DNA from: Porticoccaceae bacterium
Lineage (GTDB): Bacteria > Pseudomonadota > Gammaproteobacteria > Pseudomonadales > Porticoccaceae
Length of the DNA: 10,607 bases
Direction: 5' to 3'
Assembly: GCA_002710745.1 (NCBI GenBank)
Contig: PALW01000060.1
Span: forward strand, 4,244 to 14,850
In this document: positions 6,950 through 10,607 of the stretch, in pieces
Numbering within the stretch: position 1 is the first letter of the stretch
How the letters are laid out: every line of letters starts with the position of its first letter
The notes under the pieces: generated by a model
The model's input: the letters and a program-made list of their open reading frames with translations, nothing else
Database searches by the model: none
Told to the model about the DNA's origin: nothing
Translations under genes and position numbers: made by a program

Positions 6950-8095
6950 ATGAATTTTGATTTCAGCGAAGAGCAAACCATGATAATGGACGGAATCTCC
7001 CGGTATGTGCGTGAGGAATATGATTTTGATGTTCGAAGAACAATCAAAGACTCAAATGATGGTTACTCAAAAGAGGTTTGGAGGAGATTCTCTGAGTTGG
7101 GTTGGTTATCGATTCCATTTGATGAGGTTTACGACGGTTTCGGAGGCAAAACTGATGATCTTGCGTCAGTCATGATTGAATTAGGTAAGGGTGCGATTAT
7201 AGAACCTTATGTTGCTTCTATAGTTGTATTTGGAACCTTGTTGAACGAATCTAACAATGAATCTTTAAAGAAAGAAATAATTCCTAAGATTATCCATGGG
7301 AATTATATAGGATCGTTTGCTTATATAGAGGAGCAATCAAGATTTGAGATAACTGATATAAAGACTTCAGCCATAAAGTGTGATGGTGGATACACTTTGC
7401 GAGGCCAGAAACTAGCAGTAATTGATGCCGATAAGAGTGATGGCTTTATAGTTTCAACGAGAACTGATAACTCACAGTTTAGTGCTGATGGGATAAGTCT
7501 TTTTTTGGTCGACTCCGAATCTCAAGGTGTATCGCTCTCAAATTACAAAACAATGGATGTACACAGTGCTTCAGTAATTACATTTGAAGATACGTTTGTA
7601 TCAGATGAAAACCTAATTTGTGCGCTTGGAAATGGTTACGCACATATTAAATCTGTGATGCCACAGATTCTCCTGGCGCTGTGTTCAGAAGCCTTGGGAA
7701 TTATGGAAACTTTGAACAAATTGACTGTTGAATATTCGAAGACCCGAACTCAGTTTGGTTCACCTATAGGATCTTTTCAAGCTCTACAACATCGAATGGT
7801 GGATAATTTCATGGCCTATGAGCAAGCAAAGTCGATGGTTTATCGCGGACTTTGCGAAGCCAATAATTATTTGAGTGGGAGCATTAATCTTGATGAGTTT
7901 ACAAGAGTAGCTCATGCAGTAAAAGCCCTCGTGGCAAAGAGCTCTAAACAAATCGGTGATGAATCGATCCAAATTCATGGAGGAATTGGGATGACGGATG
8001 AGCTTAATATTGGACACTTAGTCAAACGACTGATGATGATCAATGTTGAGTTTGGCGATGGTGATTTTCATCAAAAATGCTTCGGTCAAAATTAG
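6950..8095 (+). CDS. Acyl-CoA dehydrogenase, small (FAD-motif) subunit partner
   Basis: This 381-residue ACAD is like the small subunit of pimeloyl-CoA dehydrogenase. The opening MNFDFSEEQTMIMDGISRYV, then FGGKTDDLASVMIELGKGAI (64-83) and EPYVAS (85-90), follow that group closely. The FAD-pyrophosphate motif missing from the upstream gene is here: TRTQFGSPIGSFQALQHR (265-282) and QIHGGIGMTDE (341-351). The central SEPGAGSDL-type motif is lost (around 123-132 it reads FAYIEEQSRF). The helix-G base position reads LLALCSEALG with no aligned Glu, and the C-terminal base region is EFGDGDFH. It should therefore be inactive alone and form an alpha2beta2 enzyme with the product of the preceding gene. 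Start: GGGAG (6937-6941) with an 8-base spacer. It is co-directional with its partner and is overlapped at its 3' end by the hydrolase frame. Confidence 0.88.
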   Translation: MNFDFSEEQTMIMDGISRYVREEYDFDVRRTIKDSNDGYSKEVWRRFSELGWLSIPFDEVYDGFGGKTDDLASVMIELGKGAIIEPYVASIVVFGTLLNESNNESLKKEIIPKIIHGNYIGSFAYIEEQSRFEITDIKTSAIKCDGGYTLRGQKLAVIDADKSDGFIVSTRTDNSQFSADGISLFLVDSESQGVSLSNYKTMDVHSASVITFEDTFVSDENLICALGNGYAHIKSVMPQILLALCSEALGIMETLNKLTVEYSKTRTQFGSPIGSFQALQHRMVDNFMAYEQAKSMVYRGLCEANNYLSGSINLDEFTRVAHAVKALVAKSSKQIGDESIQIHGGIGMTDELNIGHLVKRLMMINVEFGDGDFHQKCFGQN

Positions 8096-9182
8096 TTATA
8101 TAGTGGAAATTAGCCCATTACTGCTAGCACTTATCTCATCGTTTGCTGCGGTGTATGCCTTCCTAGTTACGCACAAGGATGAGCTCAGCAAATATGATAA
8201 GCCGGATGGTGAATACTTTAGTTTTGTTTCAAATGAACATCGATCCACTACAGAAGTAGCACTTGATAAATTACGTAAGAAAATCAACAAAGCCACCGAG
8301 GAAATGCAGTCAGCTGTTTTGAGAAAAAGAATTCCAATTCTCAGGAAAGTTATGGATTCATTTTTCGATGGTTTTGAGATAAAAAGTAGTATTAAACATG
8401 CAGGTGCAGATAATATTCCTTCTGAGTGGGTTTTATCAGATAAAGCAAATAGCAAAAATATGATACTTTATATCCATGGAGGTGCTTTTTTTGCGGGTAG
8501 TACGAAAAGCCATAGGGTTATCACAGATAGACTATCGCAGACCACGAATTTCTCAGTTCTGGCTATTAATTATCGATTAATTCCAGAAAATAATAGATTA
8601 GACTCATTAGATGATTGCGTAGATGCGTTCCATTGGTTGAAAAACCATGGTCCTAGGGGTTTGGAAAAGGCGGAAAAAATTGTTGTGATTGGCGACAGCG
8701 CGGGTGGGAACTTAGCTTTGGCGTTGAGCGTAATGTTACGTGACCGGTCTGATTGTCAGCCAAATGCAGTCGTTGCATTATCACCAATAACTGACTCTCG
8801 ATTAGTAAATCCAAGTGTCAAAAAGAATATCAATTCTGACTTCGTGCTTGAGCCACTTACGAAGAATTTTACGTGGTTATCAAAAATTGGACTGGGTTTT
8901 GCGGCAAAAATGGTGACGCGTCACAATCCTTTCGATGTTAAAGTTTCTCCTTTATTAGATAAATTGCATGATCTACCTCCCACACTTGTCCAGGTGAGTG
9001 ATTCTGAAATTCTTTTTGATGATGCTAGGCGATATGTAAATAAGGCTGTCGACTGTGGTTCGCTTGCAAAATTGCAAGTTTGGGAGAAAATGCCACATGT
9101 TTGGCACATTTTCTATCCAGATCTGACTCAAGCTAATGATGCTTTTATTGAAATCACGAGATTCATTAAGCAGAACGCCTAA
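8043..9182 (+). CDS. Alpha/beta hydrolase of the hormone-sensitive-lipase family, N-terminal membrane anchor
   Basis: This is a probable carboxylesterase of the HSL (family IV) group. The oxyanion motif HGGAFFAGS is at 145-153 and the nucleophile elbow GDSAGG at 217-222 (Ser219). The acid site is SEILFDD (321-327); Glu322 aligns with the Asp of the common DPLRD motif. The His is in MPHVWH, probably His352. Residues 21-43 form one hydrophobic segment ending in THKDE, so the protein is probably anchored in the inner membrane or exported, unlike most cytoplasmic family IV enzymes. The start is uncertain. The ATG at 8043 overlaps the ACAD gene by 53 bases and has no good Shine-Dalgarno. GTG at 8103, eight bases after that gene's stop, would begin just before the hydrophobic segment, and ATG 8058 is another option. 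In context it may release an acid from an ester or lactone for the neighbouring CoA pathway. Confidence 0.85.
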   Translation: MLSLAMVIFIKNASVKISYIVEISPLLLALISSFAAVYAFLVTHKDELSKYDKPDGEYFSFVSNEHRSTTEVALDKLRKKINKATEEMQSAVLRKRIPILRKVMDSFFDGFEIKSSIKHAGADNIPSEWVLSDKANSKNMILYIHGGAFFAGSTKSHRVITDRLSQTTNFSVLAINYRLIPENNRLDSLDDCVDAFHWLKNHGPRGLEKAEKIVVIGDSAGGNLALALSVMLRDRSDCQPNAVVALSPITDSRLVNPSVKKNINSDFVLEPLTKNFTWLSKIGLGFAAKMVTRHNPFDVKVSPLLDKLHDLPPTLVQVSDSEILFDDARRYVNKAVDCGSLAKLQVWEKMPHVWHIFYPDLTQANDAFIEITRFIKQNA

Positions 9183-9206
9183 AATGCTCAATGCGGGCAA
9201 TCTACT

Positions 9207-10334
9207 TTATTTAAAGACTAATCGCGCAACACTTTTGCGATGATGCTGAGGATCTCCAAATTGCTGGTAGGCCCATTGCGCTCGTCTAATAAAGAGCATT
9301 GCGTCGCAGTCATAAGTGAATCCCATACCACCATGGAACTGAACAGCTCTGTCCCCTGCAAAAGATAAAGCTTCGGAGGCTTGCGCTTTTGCCATATGAC
9401 AGGCTATTTGTGAATCATCGCTCAAAGAGCCTTTTTCGATAAGTGTGGCTGCGTGATAAACCAAACTTTTCGCCGAATCTAATTTCATAAGAATATCAAC
9501 CGTTGGATGTTTCAAAGCCTGATATGAGCCAATCAGTTTCCCAAACTGCTTGCGAGTGGTGAGGTAACTAACGATCGTATCTAGGGTGATTGAAGTCGTT
9601 CCAACTGACTCCGCAGCAGTTAGCAAGGCACCCAGTAATTTTATGTTTCTTACATTATCGAGGGATACGTTTATTAGATTTTCCTTCTCAATGACCACAT
9701 GCTGGAAGCTCACATCTGAAGATCTTTTTGTTTCGTCAATTAAAGTCCTTGAATTAAAATTCGATTTGTTTATCTGAGATGCCTCGACCAGGACAAAAAC
9801 ATTCTTTCCTTTAAGGCGCGCTAAAACTATCAATAAATCTGCCGCTTCTGCATCACTAACTAGTAATTTCTCACCATCAAGCACATAAGTGTCTGCCTTT
9901 TCAGTCAACTCAAGTGAAGAATCTGTAGAACCCCAATCCTCATTGTCTAAGAATGCTACTGTTCCGAACTTTCCTTGACAAAATAATGGAAGCCATTTTT
10001 CTTGTTGTTGTCGATTACCTAATCGAACTATTACTTCTGTTGCGAGTAACAGAGAAATATAAGGAAGCGACATCATTGTTTTCCCCATTTGCTCTACGAT
10101 GGGAACAGCACACTTTATTCCTAAATCAATGCCGCCGTATTGTTCCGGTATATTAATCCCAGTCCAGCCGAGTTCTGTAATTTGCTCCCAAATATCTTGA
10201 TTAAAGCCAAGTTTGCAATTGATGAGTTGTCTGCTTGTTGTTGTATTTGAGTTATCTAGACAAAATTCTCTAGCTGCAGTGTTGATGATTGCTTGCTCCT
10301 CACAAAAGTCAATTTTAAGATTTGAAGATCTCAT
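9207..10334 (-). CDS. Acyl-CoA dehydrogenase, second small (FAD-motif) subunit
   Basis: A 375-residue ACAD of the same small-subunit class as the gene at 6950. It carries GWTGINIPEQYGGIDLG (56-72), the FAD motif TRKQFGKLIGSYQALKH (260-276) and VQFHGGMGFTYDCDA (331-345). It ends with a QQFGDPQHHR stretch in place of a catalytic C-terminus. The helix-G region LLGALLTAAESVG (233-245) has no Glu at the base position, and the central beta domain reads VAFLDNEDWGST instead of the SEPGAGSD-type motif. It therefore needs the large subunit encoded just upstream. The gene starts two bases after that gene's stop (TAA-TC-ATG), with AAAGGA inside the preceding gene as Shine-Dalgarno, so translation is coupled. 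It converges with the hydrolase gene, leaving 24 bases between the stops and no clear terminator hairpin. Confidence 0.87.
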   Translation of the reverse strand: MRSSNLKIDFCEEQAIINTAAREFCLDNSNTTTSRQLINCKLGFNQDIWEQITELGWTGINIPEQYGGIDLGIKCAVPIVEQMGKTMMSLPYISLLLATEVIVRLGNRQQQEKWLPLFCQGKFGTVAFLDNEDWGSTDSSLELTEKADTYVLDGEKLLVSDAEAADLLIVLARLKGKNVFVLVEASQINKSNFNSRTLIDETKRSSDVSFQHVVIEKENLINVSLDNVRNIKLLGALLTAAESVGTTSITLDTIVSYLTTRKQFGKLIGSYQALKHPTVDILMKLDSAKSLVYHAATLIEKGSLSDDSQIACHMAKAQASEALSFAGDRAVQFHGGMGFTYDCDAMLFIRRAQWAYQQFGDPQHHRKSVARLVFK

Positions 10335-10336
10335 GA

Positions 10337-10607
10337 TTAATCCTTTGGGAGGCCGAGAACATGTTCACCAATAATGTTGGCCTGAATCTGACTTGTTCCA
10401 CCACCAATTGTGGTAGAGAAATTATTTAAATAAGCTCTTTGCCAAAAACCACCACTTATGGCCTTATCGTCGCCAATATATGCAGAGGCTGAGGCGCCTT
10501 GAAGGGTTAGGGCGTACTGCCGTAATCTTCTGGAAAACTCCGTCCCACTCAACTTGCTAGAAAGGGGGATGGAATTTGGATAGTCAGAGCATAATTCTTT
10601 TATAGCA
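10337..10607 (-). CDS. Acyl-CoA dehydrogenase, second large subunit, C-terminal part only
   Basis: The frame is open from the right edge to a TAA at 10339-10337, so only about 89 C-terminal residues are seen. They include LSGTEFSRRLRQYALTLQGA and the ending FWQRAYLNNF, then TIGGGTSQIQANIIGEHVLG. IGGGTSQIQ-N-I is the terminal helix signature of ACADs, with Gly at the medium-chain base position, as in the large subunit at 5734. An apparent start inside this stretch (TTG at 10552) is only an internal Leu codon, because the same frame continues to the window edge. Its partner is the coupled small-subunit gene directly downstream. The catalytic helix G and the FAD-binding core lie outside the window, so the presence of the base could not be checked. 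Confidence 0.85.
   Translation of the reverse strand, partial: AIKELCSDYPNSIPLSSKLSGTEFSRRLRQYALTLQGASASAYIGDDKAISGGFWQRAYLNNFSTTIGGGTSQIQANIIGEHVLGLPKD

Noticed and set aside
8096..8455. 119-residue minus-strand open frame opposite the esterase N-terminus
   Set aside because: The opposite frame codes for the esterase and its anchor; the shadow shows no recognisable motif or ribosome-binding site.
9183..9206. Terminator between the convergent esterase and second small-subunit genes
   Set aside because: The 24-base gap holds no stable inverted repeat.
1..10607. CRISPR array, insertion sequence, tRNA/rRNA or direct-repeat structures
   Set aside because: No spaced repeats, transposase-like frames, terminal inverted repeats or recognisable tRNA/rRNA stretches were seen while reading both strands.

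Overview
The window is about 10.6 kb of AT-rich, gene-dense bacterial DNA. It holds ten recognisable protein genes (one cut by the right edge), one gene remnant, and a few bases of a further gene at the left edge. The LexA box (CTGT-N8-ACAG), the imuA-imuB pair and the density of acyl-CoA dehydrogenase (ACAD) genes suggest a low-GC Proteobacterium, most likely an uncultured (perhaps marine) gammaproteobacterium. That placement is inference; no rRNA or other taxonomic marker is present.

Region 1 (1-2378, minus strand) is a mutagenesis cassette. imuA and imuB are read leftwards from a sigma70-type promoter (TTGACA, 17 bp, TATTAT) whose start site is covered by a perfect SOS box. Left of imuB, positions 1-24 hold a strong Shine-Dalgarno and the first codons of another minus-strand gene. 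The usual third member, the error-prone polymerase ImuC/DnaE2, would be expected there.

Region 2 (2431-5663) holds a stand-alone ACAD with its own catalytic Glu, a convergent single-domain SCP2 lipid-carrier protein (with a shared hairpin between the two genes), and a Spinster-like MFS transporter. After the transporter comes a 54-codon remnant of the N-terminus of an AtuA/DUF1446 protein, a family first known from acyclic terpene (citronellol/geraniol) breakdown.

Region 3 (5734-10607) contains two ACAD gene pairs of the heteromeric type known from steroid side-chain and pimeloyl-CoA dehydrogenases. The first pair (plus strand) is followed at once by a membrane-anchored HSL-type alpha/beta hydrolase. 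The second pair faces it on the minus strand, with its large subunit running off the window. In the complete pair the large subunit has the catalytic Glu and lacks the usual FAD-pyrophosphate motif, while the small subunit has that motif and lacks the base, so they probably form one shared active site.

Taken together, regions 2 and 3 look like a catabolic locus for a bulky hydrophobic carboxylic compound (terpenoid, steroid side chain or branched lipid). The MFS protein would move it or a product, the hydrolase would cleave an ester, SCP2 would carry acyl-CoA or lipid, and three ACAD enzymes would carry out alpha,beta-desaturation. The substrate cannot be read from the sequence.
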